64,000 bases of DNA from Sedimentibacter hydroxybenzoicus DSM 7310. GTDB taxonomy: Bacteria > Bacillota > Clostridia > Tissierellales > Sedimentibacteraceae. Below are positions 1 to 7,471 of this stretch, one piece after another; position 1 is the first letter of the stretch; every line of letters begins with the position of its first letter. The position numbers and the translations under genes were made by a program. Below the pieces are notes generated by a model. That model searched no databases. It worked only from the letters and a program-made list of their open reading frames with translations, and had not been told where the DNA came from. Where the stretch lies: the NCBI RefSeq assembly GCF_013403245.1, contig NZ_JACBNQ010000001.1:459994-523993 (forward strand), given 5' to 3'.

Positions 1-100
1 AAGCATAAAACAATATTTGGTATAAGTATTTTACATAATAAATTGTGTTATATATAATAATAAATAAATCATTTGAGAAGAGCTGCCAGGAGGGTAAATA

Positions 101-256
101 TTGAGTAAGAAAGCTCTTGTTATCTCAACAAGTCTCCGCAAGGTCAGCAACTTTGAAGCATTGGCCAAGGAATTTGAAAAGGAGGAAATAGAATATGAAA
201 CAAATATTATCACTTATCTTAAGCTTTACATTGTTTTTTCCGCTCGCTGCTTGTGA
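101..256 (+). pseudogene. 5' remnant of a flavodoxin-like NAD(P)H-dependent flavin reductase
   Basis: A TTG start at 101 follows an AGGAGG site at 88-93 with good spacing. The reading frame gives SKKALVISTSLRKVSNFEAL and then LAKEFEKEE, which matches the first beta strand, phosphate-binding loop and first helix of the NADPH-dependent FMN reductase / Fe-S flavoprotein family (usual form: KALVISTSPRKGGNSEALA). Family-like sequence stops near position 181, just where the ribosome site and start of the next gene begin in another frame. The frame then runs on without meaning to a TGA at 254-256. The usual loop glycine is replaced (RKVSN instead of RKGGN/RKGSN). It reads as a gene whose 3' part was lost by deletion. 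It might still be translated and coupled to the downstream start. Confidence 0.6.
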
Positions 257-1694
257 TACCGGGGAATCGGGTTCAAAAATCCAGTATGCTGCTCCTTCCA
301 GGCAAGCACCTGAAATCAGCACACCTTCTGAAGACGGATCTGATTCAGGGGATGCAAATATACTTGTTGCCTATTTTTCGGCTACAGGAAATACTAGGGT
401 TTTGGCGGAATGCGCTGCAGATGTTTTAAATGCGGATCTGTATGAAATTCAGGCACAGACACCCTATACAAGTGAAGATCTGAACTATAATGATTCTTCT
501 TCCAGAACATCAAAGGAACAAAATGATCCCTCTGCAAGACCTGAGATTTCAGGACAGGTGGAAAATATGGAGAAATATGATATTGTGATTTTGGGATATC
601 CTATATGGTGGGGACAGGCGTCAAAGATTGTTTCCACGTTTTTGGAGAGCTATGACTTTTCAGGAAAGACAATTGTACCATTCTGTACGTCAGGAAGCAG
701 CGGTATAGGCTCAAGTGACAAAAATTTAAGTGAGCTATGCTCAGAAAGTGCAAGCTGGAAAGAAGGCAAAAGATTTTCATCAGATACATCCAGAGAGGAT
801 GTCGCAGAATGGTTAAACAGCCTTGAGCTTGTGCTTAAAACATCATCAGATATATCAGTCAGCTCCTTTGATTTGGACAATGGAGAAAATGGCAAGGCTC
901 CTGCTGTCTTACTGAACAGTGGATACAGGATGCCTGTTGCCGGTATAGGCACCTACAGCCTGCTCGATGATACATGCGTGGAATCTGTTGTGTCAGCACT
1001 GAAGAGTGGTGTTCGATTAATAGATACTGCATATATGTATCACAACGAGGCAGAGGTAGGTAAAGCTGTCAGAGAATCCGGCGTACCAAGGGAAGAAATT
1101 TTTGTAACCACAAAGCTGTATCCAAGTCAGTTTGACCGCGCTGCAGAGGCAATTGATGAGGCTATGGAAAAGCTTAATTTGGGATATATTGATCTCATGC
1201 TGCTGCATCATCCCGGAAAGGGGGATGTGGATGCCTACAAGGCTATGGAGCAGGCCGTTAAAGACGGAAAAATCCGCTCCATCGGTTTGTCAAACTGGTA
1301 TATCGAGGAGATGGAGGAGTTTTTACCACAGATAACTGTTATGCCGGCTCTTGTGCAAAATGAAATCCATCCTTATTACCAGGAAAATGATGTTATTCCA
1401 TATATGCACGAAAAGGGAATAGTAATGGAAGGATGGTATCCGCTGGGCGGCAGAGGATATACACATGAGCTTTTAAATGATGAAACCATCGTTGCAATTG
1501 CTCAGCTTCACGGAAAATCAGCAGCACAGGTCATTCTTCGGTGGAATTTACAAAAAGGTGTGGTAGTTATTCCTGGTTCCAGTAATCCGGATCATATTTC
1601 GGAGAATATCTCATTATTTGATTTTAAACTGACTGAGGATGAAATGGAGCGGATAAATTCCCTTGATCGCGGCGAAAAGCATGATTGGTATTAA
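195..1694 (+). CDS. lipoprotein: flavodoxin domain fused to aldo/keto reductase
   Basis: The 499-residue protein begins with a signal peptide ending in a lipobox LAAC (Cys20), so it is predicted to be lipid-anchored outside the membrane. After a Ser/Asp-rich linker, residues about 55-215 form a flavodoxin-type FMN domain, with phosphate loop FSATGNT at 61-67 and an IWWG motif near 137-140. Residues about 240-499 form an aldo/keto reductase. Its expected tetrad is visible as Asp277, Tyr282, Lys307 and His338 (LLHHP). Each domain is common alone; the fusion with an export signal is odd, because aldo/keto reductases normally use cytoplasmic NADPH. The ATG at 195 follows GGAGG at 181-185. The call of both domains is firm; substrate and electron donor are unknown. 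A terminator follows. Confidence 0.85.
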   Translation: MKQILSLILSFTLFFPLAACDTGESGSKIQYAAPSRQAPEISTPSEDGSDSGDANILVAYFSATGNTRVLAECAADVLNADLYEIQAQTPYTSEDLNYNDSSSRTSKEQNDPSARPEISGQVENMEKYDIVILGYPIWWGQASKIVSTFLESYDFSGKTIVPFCTSGSSGIGSSDKNLSELCSESASWKEGKRFSSDTSREDVAEWLNSLELVLKTSSDISVSSFDLDNGENGKAPAVLLNSGYRMPVAGIGTYSLLDDTCVESVVSALKSGVRLIDTAYMYHNEAEVGKAVRESGVPREEIFVTTKLYPSQFDRAAEAIDEAMEKLNLGYIDLMLLHHPGKGDVDAYKAMEQAVKDGKIRSIGLSNWYIEEMEEFLPQITVMPALVQNEIHPYYQENDVIPYMHEKGIVMEGWYPLGGRGYTHELLNDETIVAIAQLHGKSAAQVILRWNLQKGVVVIPGSSNPDHISENISLFDFKLTEDEMERINSLDRGEKHDWY

Positions 1695-1714
1695 GTAAGA
1701 CTATCATCAATCTG

Positions 1715-1746
1715 AGACTCTCTGAAAATGAGAGTCTTTATTATTA
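1715..1746 (+). terminator. intrinsic terminator after the flavodoxin-AKR gene
   Basis: An 8-bp perfect stem, AGACTCTC at 1715-1722 and GAGAGTCT at 1730-1737, with a 7-nt loop, runs into TTTATTATTA. It separates the fusion gene from the MarR promoter. Confidence 0.75.
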
Positions 1747-1750
1747 TAAA

Positions 1751-1802
1751 TATTAGTTGACAATGAAACTAATATTTGATAAATTAGTTTCAAAGGAAAC
1801 TA
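1751..1802 (+). promoter_or_regulatory. MarR promoter with a four-half-site operator
   Basis: TTGACA at 1757-1762 and TAAATT at 1780-1785 are spaced by 17 bp. Over them lie alternating half-sites: TATTAGTT (1751-1758), GAAACTAAT (1765-1773), ATTAGTTTC (1783-1791) and GAAACTA (1796-1802). Neighbouring half-sites form three overlapping inverted repeats: 8 bp, 9 bp and 7 bp arms. Binding would cover the -35, -10 and start region, as expected for MarR self-repression (inference). Confidence 0.75.
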
Positions 1803-1819
1803 TTAAAAGGAAGTGTGAG

Positions 1820-2278
1820 ATGGAAGGTATAGGCAGATACAGTGCTGCTGTTTACAGGCTTGGTCAAAGCATTTTCAACAGCAAGCTGAAAGATTTAGAT
1901 ATCAGCAGCGGCCAATATGACTTTTTTCTTGTCATAGCCAAAAATGAAGGAATAAATCAAAAAGAGCTGGGAGAATGGCTTTATGTTGAAAAGTCGACTA
2001 CAGCAAAGGCTGTCAGACAATTAGAGACTAAAGGTTATATTTGCAAAAAGCAAGTTAAAAAAGACAAACGATATTCTTCGCTATATTTAACAGAGAAAGG
2101 AAGAGAAGCAGCATCAGTGGTTGAATCTGTATTTAATGAGATGCTCGATGTTTACTCTAAAGATATTCCTGAAAATGTGATTGAGGATAATATATCGGTT
2201 TTAAAAAAAGTAATAAATAACCTGCAGGAAGAAAAAAGCAGGTACACCATGTCAGACAGATTGACGGAGGATTGTTAA
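1820..2278 (+). CDS. MarR-family transcriptional regulator
   Basis: About 152 residues with the winged-helix pattern of MarR proteins: NQKELGEWLYVEKSTTAKAV forms the helix-turn-helix, followed by a wing around KDKRYSSLYLTEKGRE, and amphipathic dimerisation helices at both ends. I chose the ATG at 1820 because AAAGGAAG at 1807-1813 precedes it. An upstream in-frame TTG/ATG (1757/1763) would lie inside the promoter and operator and has no ribosome site. The stop codon overlaps the start of the MFS gene by one base (TAATG), so the pair is co-translated. Known practice for such pairs is that the regulator represses itself and the exporter until a ligand, often a phenolic or drug, releases it. The ligand is unknown. 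Confidence 0.88.
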   Translation: MEGIGRYSAAVYRLGQSIFNSKLKDLDISSGQYDFFLVIAKNEGINQKELGEWLYVEKSTTAKAVRQLETKGYICKKQVKKDKRYSSLYLTEKGREAASVVESVFNEMLDVYSKDIPENVIEDNISVLKKVINNLQEEKSRYTMSDRLTEDC

Positions 2279-3465
2279 TGGAAAGAAATACAAAGCTTCA
2301 AAAGAAAGAACCTATATGGACCCGGGATTTTATTTTAATATCAATAGCAAGCTTGTTTGTTACTTTGGGTTTTCAGATGCTTTTACCCGTACTTCCTGTG
2401 TTTTCGGCAAGGATAGGAGGCTCTGATGCGTGGGCAGGGCTGGTTGTGGGAATTTTCACTGTATCTGCGGTTATAATGAGACCTGTTTCCGGCATGCTAT
2501 TGGACAGTCGAGGAAGAAGAGGAGTATTTATCATCGGATTAATAGTCTTTCTTGTATGTGTGGTTTTATATAACTGGACTTCAACAATTTTAGCATTATT
2601 GATTATCAGATTTATACATGGTTTTGGCTGGGGAGCATCCAGTACGGCATCCAGTACAATAGCTTCGGACATTGTACCAAAATCCCGATTAGCGGAGGGG
2701 ATGGGTTACTTTGGATTGACAAGCACACTGGCTATGGCCGTAGCTCCTGCATTGGGACTTGGGCTTCTTGACAGCTATGGATTTAACATGGTTTTTAATG
2801 TTTCGGCAGTATTTGTGTTTATTTGCATACTTATTTCCTTACTTATAAAGTATCATAAGCCTGAAGTGATTACAAAATCTGACTCCGAAGCTCTTCCTGC
2901 AAACATAAAGAATAAAATTTTTGAAAAGTCGGCAATCACTCCAGCAACAGTTATTTTCTTTGTTACAATGACTTACGGATCGATTGTATCGTTCATTGCA
3001 CTTTATGCGGAACAAAGACAGGTTGAAAATATAGGATTGTTTTTTACCGTCTATGCAGCGGCTTTACTGATTTCACGTCCTTATTTTGGTCGTATGACTG
3101 ACAAAAAAGGCACTTCTTTTGCAGTGCTTCCGGGCATAGTGTTTGTAATAATTGCAATGCTGGTAATATATTTTGCCGATTCACTCATGGTATTTCTTAT
3201 AGCAGGATTTATTTATGGAATTGGATTCGGAGCTGTACAGCCGGCATTGCAGGCAATGTCCGTGAGCAAGGCAGGGTCTTCAAGGAGAGGTGCTGCCAAT
3301 GCAACTTTCTTTCTTGGGTTTGATCTTGGTATCGGAGCGGGTGCAATCATCTGGGGCATTATAGCCGAAAGCCTTGGATATCAGTTGATTTATCTCCTGT
3401 CCATAATCCCTGCTGTTGTCGGTATATTAGTTTATATTAAATCAATAAAAAAGAAGATTGACTGA
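2278..3465 (+). CDS. MFS efflux transporter
   Basis: A 395-residue, 12-helix major facilitator protein. The loop between helices 2 and 3 carries the MFS signature (GMLLDSRGRRGVF), and the matching loop in the second half reads GRMTDKKGTSF. It belongs by pattern to the drug-proton antiporter group (YfkF/YwoG-like). The ATG at 2278 overlaps the MarR stop codon and follows ACGGAGGA at 2263-2270, so it is favoured over the TTG at 2272. Pairing with MarR points to export of a toxic organic compound. The substrate cannot be read from sequence. Confidence 0.88.
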   Translation: MERNTKLQKKEPIWTRDFILISIASLFVTLGFQMLLPVLPVFSARIGGSDAWAGLVVGIFTVSAVIMRPVSGMLLDSRGRRGVFIIGLIVFLVCVVLYNWTSTILALLIIRFIHGFGWGASSTASSTIASDIVPKSRLAEGMGYFGLTSTLAMAVAPALGLGLLDSYGFNMVFNVSAVFVFICILISLLIKYHKPEVITKSDSEALPANIKNKIFEKSAITPATVIFFVTMTYGSIVSFIALYAEQRQVENIGLFFTVYAAALLISRPYFGRMTDKKGTSFAVLPGIVFVIIAMLVIYFADSLMVFLIAGFIYGIGFGAVQPALQAMSVSKAGSSRRGAANATFFLGFDLGIGAGAIIWGIIAESLGYQLIYLLSIIPAVVGILVYIKSIKKKID

Positions 3466-3486
3466 AGTGTTTGATGAAGCATTGTC

Positions 3487-3522
3487 AGAGCCGGATTGCG
3501 CAAAGTTGCATAATCCGGCTCT
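3487..3522. terminator. hairpin between convergent genes (copy 1 of a GCCGGATT palindrome)
   Basis: An 11-bp perfect stem, AGAGCCGGATT at 3487-3497 and AATCCGGCTCT at 3512-3522. It probably ends transcription of the MFS gene, although no clear T-run follows. Nearly the same palindrome recurs at 13831-13871. Confidence 0.6.
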
Positions 3523-3580
3523 AATTCCTGGATATGTAAAGAATAAATAATGAAAATTAGGGTTACTGATTTGGTACATA

Positions 3581-4171
3581 TTAATGAGGCTGCAATAAAT
3601 CTTTCATAAGTTCCAAGGTTACTGTAAATTCACCGCTGATTTCTGATAATGCTTCTATTCCGGAATCAATATGTCCTAATGGAATCAATCCGTCAGAGTA
3701 GCCAAAATCATTGTAGAAAATGGCTATATTGCCCCAGGGAGCATATAGGGTCACATCTCCGGCGGACGGATCAAATCCGCTTTCTGAACCATCTGTAATT
3801 AACGGGTCGTGCCCTTCTAAATAACTAACTTTCTCAATTCCATGATAATCCTCAAAAGTAAGCTCTAATGGGAGTCGGGAAATTAAGTCATGACTTGTGG
3901 GGTTATCAAACATTGCTATGATTATTTCTTTATTATCCACTGTCATTTTTATTTTAATGCCCTGCTCTAAATTGTTTTCGTCTTCCTGTTTTACAGGAGG
4001 GGCTTCTTCTGACTGTGCTTCTCCTTCGGTATCTATATCAACAGATGGGGTATCCGAAGAATCATTACCGGTATCTGAACAAGCGGTAAATATTAAAATT
4101 GAAATAATCACTGCAAATATAATGAAAAGGTATTTGACCTTGAAATTTATCTTGCTTTTATTCCATGTCAT
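3581..4171 (-). CDS. lipoprotein with cyclophilin-like fold domain
   Basis: A 196-residue protein with an N-terminal hydrophobic stretch ending in FTAC (Cys31), so a lipoprotein is predicted. A Ser/Asp/Glu-rich linker (about 32-65) leads to a domain of about 125 residues containing SRLPLELTFEDY, LYAPWGNIAIFY and IPLGHI. These match the cyclophilin-like fold family (Cyclophil_like) that often sits near flavodoxins and cupins in Clostridia. The catalytic residues of true prolyl isomerases are not evident, so enzymatic activity is doubtful. The gene lies 16 bp downstream of the SLH protein, which carries a related C-terminal domain; the two are probably co-transcribed paralogues in part. Confidence 0.75.
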   Translation of the reverse strand: MTWNKSKINFKVKYLFIIFAVIISILIFTACSDTGNDSSDTPSVDIDTEGEAQSEEAPPVKQEDENNLEQGIKIKMTVDNKEIIIAMFDNPTSHDLISRLPLELTFEDYHGIEKVSYLEGHDPLITDGSESGFDPSAGDVTLYAPWGNIAIFYNDFGYSDGLIPLGHIDSGIEALSEISGEFTVTLELMKDLLQPH

Positions 4172-4187
4172 AGGGATATCCTCGTAT

Positions 4188-5231
4188 TTATTGAGTTTCT
4201 ATTTTTTCTATTTGTATTTCACCTGACAGACTCTCTATATGTTCACTGCCTGATATGGCATGACCTAATTCATATAAGCCACTTGCCGAATCCGAGCTGC
4301 CGTAAAATATTACAACATTACCCCAAGGCGAGTAATATGCAAGAGTACCGGAGCCTGATTGTGCATCAGCCAATGTTGCATTTATTGTATTAAGCTTTTG
4401 CGACGGATAAAAAATCTTTTCATTTCTGCCATAATTTTCGACAGCCACAGTAAGAGGCAGCTGTGCATAAAGGTCTCTGGCAGCCTGAATTTCATTAAGC
4501 CTAAAATCTATGGTATTACCATTTGCAGTTATTCTAATATTCATTTCTTCCTCCATAGCAGGTTGTGCGGCTTCATCTCCCTGAGATTCCTCGGCAGGAA
4601 CTTCTCCGGATATGTTCTGCATAAATCGCATAAATATTTCAGAAGCTTGTGCACGTGTAGTTACTCCTTTGGGAGAGAGACTACCGTTGCTTCCACCTAA
4701 AAGCTTGCTTCCCACAGCCCAATGCATGGCATTTTGTGCGAAGGGACTAATTTGGTCCGCATCGGAAAATCCATCAAACCCGGCATAAGCAGAAACATCA
4801 TATTTCTTCATATAAGCATAACGGTACAGCAATGCTGCAAACTGCTCACGACTGATTTGATCATCCGGTGAAAATTTGTCTGTACTTGTTCCGGATGTGA
4901 TGTTATTTTCTGCTGCCCATGCTATAGCAACAGCATAATAACTATTTTCCGGAACATCTGAAAAACTACTATTGACAGATACAGTTGGCATATCCTCCAT
5001 TCTATGCAGAACTGTAACCATCATTCCGCGAGTAACAGGAATATCGGGTGAAAATCCACCGCCGTCTGTACCAGTCATCAAATTGTTTTCTGTCACATAA
5101 TTCACGGCATCAGCATACCATGCATCAGTTTCAACATCATTATATTGGTCTGCAAAAGCAGTATTAACTATACTAAATGATATTATCATTATCAAAAATA
5201 AACCGAATGAGTAAAATAAATTTTTTTTCAT
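4188..5231 (-). CDS. S-layer homology protein with C-terminal cyclophilin-like domain
   Basis: A 347-residue secreted protein. A signal peptide (residues 1-27, ending near AFADQ) is followed by three SLH repeats at about 28-75, 90-135 and 148-192. They show the typical FSDV...WY/YAVAIAWA and FSPD..ISREQFAALLYRY patterns, which bind pyruvylated cell-wall polymer. After an acidic linker, residues about 225-347 form a cyclophilin-like domain (QLPLTVAVENY, YYSPWGNVVIFY, YELGHAISG) clearly related to that of the lipoprotein downstream. The start follows AAGGAGAGG. Thus two cell-surface proteins, one wall-bound and one membrane-bound, display the same domain. Function unknown. Confidence 0.85.
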   Translation of the reverse strand: MKKNLFYSFGLFLIMIISFSIVNTAFADQYNDVETDAWYADAVNYVTENNLMTGTDGGGFSPDIPVTRGMMVTVLHRMEDMPTVSVNSSFSDVPENSYYAVAIAWAAENNITSGTSTDKFSPDDQISREQFAALLYRYAYMKKYDVSAYAGFDGFSDADQISPFAQNAMHWAVGSKLLGGSNGSLSPKGVTTRAQASEIFMRFMQNISGEVPAEESQGDEAAQPAMEEEMNIRITANGNTIDFRLNEIQAARDLYAQLPLTVAVENYGRNEKIFYPSQKLNTINATLADAQSGSGTLAYYSPWGNVVIFYGSSDSASGLYELGHAISGSEHIESLSGEIQIEKIETQ

Positions 5232-5240
5232 AACCTCTCC

Positions 5241-5645
5241 TTATTTAAGCTTGTTATAATCTTCTTCGGATACAGGCTCCAGCCATTCATTGGATGCTCC
5301 TTCCGCCGGAACTTCAACGGCAAGATGTGCAAACCAACTATTGGGGGATGCACCATGCCAATGCCTGGTTTCCGGAGGGATATTTACTACATCACCGGGA
5401 TTCAGCTCTTGTGCCGATTTTCCCCATTCCTGATAATATCCTCGCCCTGCCGTAACAAGCAAAATCTGACCACCCTTGTGATGAATGTGCCAGTTATTGC
5501 GGCATCCCGGCTCAAAGGTTACATTGCCAATTGTAACACCTGTTGTAGAAAGCATATTCAGGTAACTCTGTCCTGCAAAGTATTGTGCATAAGCTTCGTT
5601 CTTTTCTCCCATAGGAAAGATATTAATAAAATTTTGTGTATTCAT
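5241..5645 (-). CDS. cupin-domain protein
   Basis: About 134 residues with a single cupin barrel. Motif 1 reads NWHIHHKGGQILLVTAGRG and motif 2 PPETRHWHGAS, giving the His residues expected to bind one metal ion. Members of this family are often annotated with carboxymuconolactone decarboxylases. I prefer the ATG at 5645: the ribosome site AAAGGA directly abuts the upstream ATG at 5657, leaving no room for initiation there. The stop is about 10 bp before the SLH gene, so it is likely the first or second gene of a minus-strand operon. Substrate unknown. Confidence 0.8.
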   Translation of the reverse strand: MNTQNFINIFPMGEKNEAYAQYFAGQSYLNMLSTTGVTIGNVTFEPGCRNNWHIHHKGGQILLVTAGRGYYQEWGKSAQELNPGDVVNIPPETRHWHGASPNSWFAHLAVEVPAEGASNEWLEPVSEEDYNKLK

Positions 5646-5691
5646 TTTGTTTTTCATCCTTTCACTTTTTATAATATTATTTATATTGCTA

Positions 5692-5922
5692 TTATCTTTT
5701 GTTTTTAAGTGTATAAATTAAATAATCAAGGCAATACAGTCTTCGTTGGCTGTCGTGTACCTCATCCAACAACAGGTGTCTTTGACCTGATAAAATTCGT
5801 TTCAGTTCAGGAGTATTATTCTCTTTATAAAAATCCATAAATTGTTTTATTATATTATCAAGGCAACCTGCATCCTTCAGGTTGCAAATTATAGATTCTT
5901 CTGTTTCTGACTTATCAATCAT
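5692..5922 (-). CDS. small conserved hypothetical protein, about 76 aa
   Basis: A helical protein beginning MIDKSETEESIICNLKDAG and ending LDYLIYTLKNKR. I recognise the general pattern from small clostridial proteins found beside MerR/LysR regulators and cupins, but know no function. The start at 5922 follows AAGGAGAAAT at a proper distance. An upstream in-frame start at 5997 has no ribosome site. It lies 34 bp upstream of the cupin gene on the same strand and is probably transcribed with it. Confidence 0.6.
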   Translation of the reverse strand: MIDKSETEESIICNLKDAGCLDNIIKQFMDFYKENNTPELKRILSGQRHLLLDEVHDSQRRLYCLDYLIYTLKNKR

Positions 5923-6027
5923 ATCTATTTCTCCTTCCGGATTTATTATAATAAAAAAATTACCTGATAACAAATGCTTATTATGAATGTTTATCATAGC
6001 TTACAGGAATGATAAAAACAAAATTGA

Positions 6028-6109
6028 TGATATAATTTATCTATTGAGATAATAAAAAATAAATATTTCCTATTAACATCAATGCCTGATATAGTTAATA
6101 ATATAACAA
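6028..6109 (+). promoter_or_regulatory. predicted LysR-dependent promoter of the first permease gene
   Basis: The box TGATAT..TTTAT.TAT (6028-6044), ATATTTCC (6063-6070) and GATATAGTTAATAATATAAC (6088-6107) occur in the same order and at the same spacing as upstream of the iron alcohol dehydrogenase (8476-8557). The weak -35 fits an activated promoter. The start codon follows 37 bp after the shared segment, against 38 bp at the other site. Confidence 0.6.
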
Positions 6110-6145
6110 TTAAAAATGTAAAATGACTATCGGAGGAAGATAATA

Positions 6146-7417
6146 ATGTATCAAAGTACAATTGCGATAATAGTTATGGTATTGATGTTAATAATGTATG
6201 CCATACCCAAAATACCACTGTCCGTAACTACAATATTTGCTGTACTTACAATGGCGTTTACGGGAATTATTTCGTTTGAAGATGCGTTCATCGGCTTTGC
6301 GAGTCCTTCAGTTATGCTTATTGCAGGAATGATGATTATCGGACAAAGTTTTTTCACCTCGGGACTTGCTCAGAAAATAGGCAATCTTCTATATAAATAC
6401 ACAGGAGCTGATGAGAAGAAATTTGTTACAGCAGTTATATATATTTCCTCAGGACTTGCTATCTTCCTGAATGGCGCACTTGTCGTGGCCATGCTTATGC
6501 CCATAATCAACAGTGTTGTTTCGCAGTCTGATGGTAAAATTTCAAGGAAGCAGACTTACTTCCCTTTAGGAATTGCCGCAACAATAGGAAATAATCTGAC
6601 AACTATAAGTGCTACTTCAATGATAACTGCATCGGGACTCATTTCAGCGGCGGGATACGGTGAGCTCAGTATTTTTGCTCCTACAATTGTCAACTTACCT
6701 GCACTTATTGTCGTTATAATAATATATATATCTTTTGGATACAGTCTTCAGAAGAAATGGTTTGATTTTGAGGAAGTTAATCTGAATGATAAAAATATCT
6801 GTGACGGTAATGAAAGGGATTGTCCTGTATGGAAAATGGTACTTACAGGTATCGTTATGCTTGTAGCTGTTATGGCATTAGTTATGGGTATAAATTATGG
6901 AGCAGTTGCTCTTGCCGGGTCAGCAATACTTATTTTTGCAGGCTGCATAAGCGAGAAAGAAGCATTTGATAGTATAAGCTGGTGTACAATTGTAATTGTT
7001 GCCGGAGCCATAGGTGTGTCTAAAGGACTTGATTCAAGTGGAGCAGGTAAGCTGATAGCAAGTTTTATAATTAATTTATGTGGTCCGGTCGGTCAGTCTG
7101 CATTGGGTATGTGTGTAATACTTTTTATTATCGGATCTGTTTTATCAAACCTTATGTCTGACAATGCAACTGTAGCATTACTTGTTCCCATAGCAATAGT
7201 TATGGCAGAAACCGTCGGGATATCTCCTATACCGGTAGTGCTTGCTGCAGCATCGGGGATAAAGGTTGCCGTTGCAACACCTATAAGTGTCGCACCAATG
7301 ACAATGATACAGATTCCAGGATACCGATTTAAGGACTATTTACGTATAGGCGGGCTTATAAATATTGTATCAATGATTGTAACCTGTATAGCTATAAAAT
7401 TTGTATATTTTTCTTAA
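6146..7417 (+). CDS. SLC13/DASS-type anion permease, paralogue 1
   Basis: A 423-residue membrane protein with about ten to twelve hydrophobic helices. It resembles the ArsB/NhaD ion-transporter superfamily, close to SLC13 sodium-dicarboxylate symporters: SLVVTT-like PLSVTTIFAVL near the N-terminus and a repeated Asn-rich hairpin SNLMSDNATVALLVP in the C-terminal half. A paralogue with the same length and the same opening (QSTIAIII) lies at 9768-11039. The RBS GGAGGAAG precedes the ATG. It stands alone, ended by a strong terminator, under a promoter shared in design with the alcohol dehydrogenase operon. It probably imports an organic acid used by that operon (inference). Confidence 0.8.
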   Translation: MYQSTIAIIVMVLMLIMYAIPKIPLSVTTIFAVLTMAFTGIISFEDAFIGFASPSVMLIAGMMIIGQSFFTSGLAQKIGNLLYKYTGADEKKFVTAVIYISSGLAIFLNGALVVAMLMPIINSVVSQSDGKISRKQTYFPLGIAATIGNNLTTISATSMITASGLISAAGYGELSIFAPTIVNLPALIVVIIIYISFGYSLQKKWFDFEEVNLNDKNICDGNERDCPVWKMVLTGIVMLVAVMALVMGINYGAVALAGSAILIFAGCISEKEAFDSISWCTIVIVAGAIGVSKGLDSSGAGKLIASFIINLCGPVGQSALGMCVILFIIGSVLSNLMSDNATVALLVPIAIVMAETVGISPIPVVLAAASGIKVAVATPISVAPMTMIQIPGYRFKDYLRIGGLINIVSMIVTCIAIKFVYFS

Positions 7418-7424
7418 AAATTAA

Positions 7425-7471
7425 AAATAAAGAAGCTGCCTGTTATTTTGTTTAAGGCAGCTTCTTTATTT
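7425..7471. terminator. bidirectional terminator between permease 1 and the LysR gene
   Basis: A 17-bp perfect stem, with arms at 7425-7441 and 7455-7471 (core AAGAAGCTGCCT / AGGCAGCTTCTT), A-rich on one side and T-rich on the other. It serves both convergent genes. Confidence 0.88.

Noticed and set aside
1757..1819. Longer MarR start at TTG 1757 or ATG 1763.
   Set aside because: Both positions overlap the -35 and operator; the AAAGGAAG site belongs to ATG 1820.
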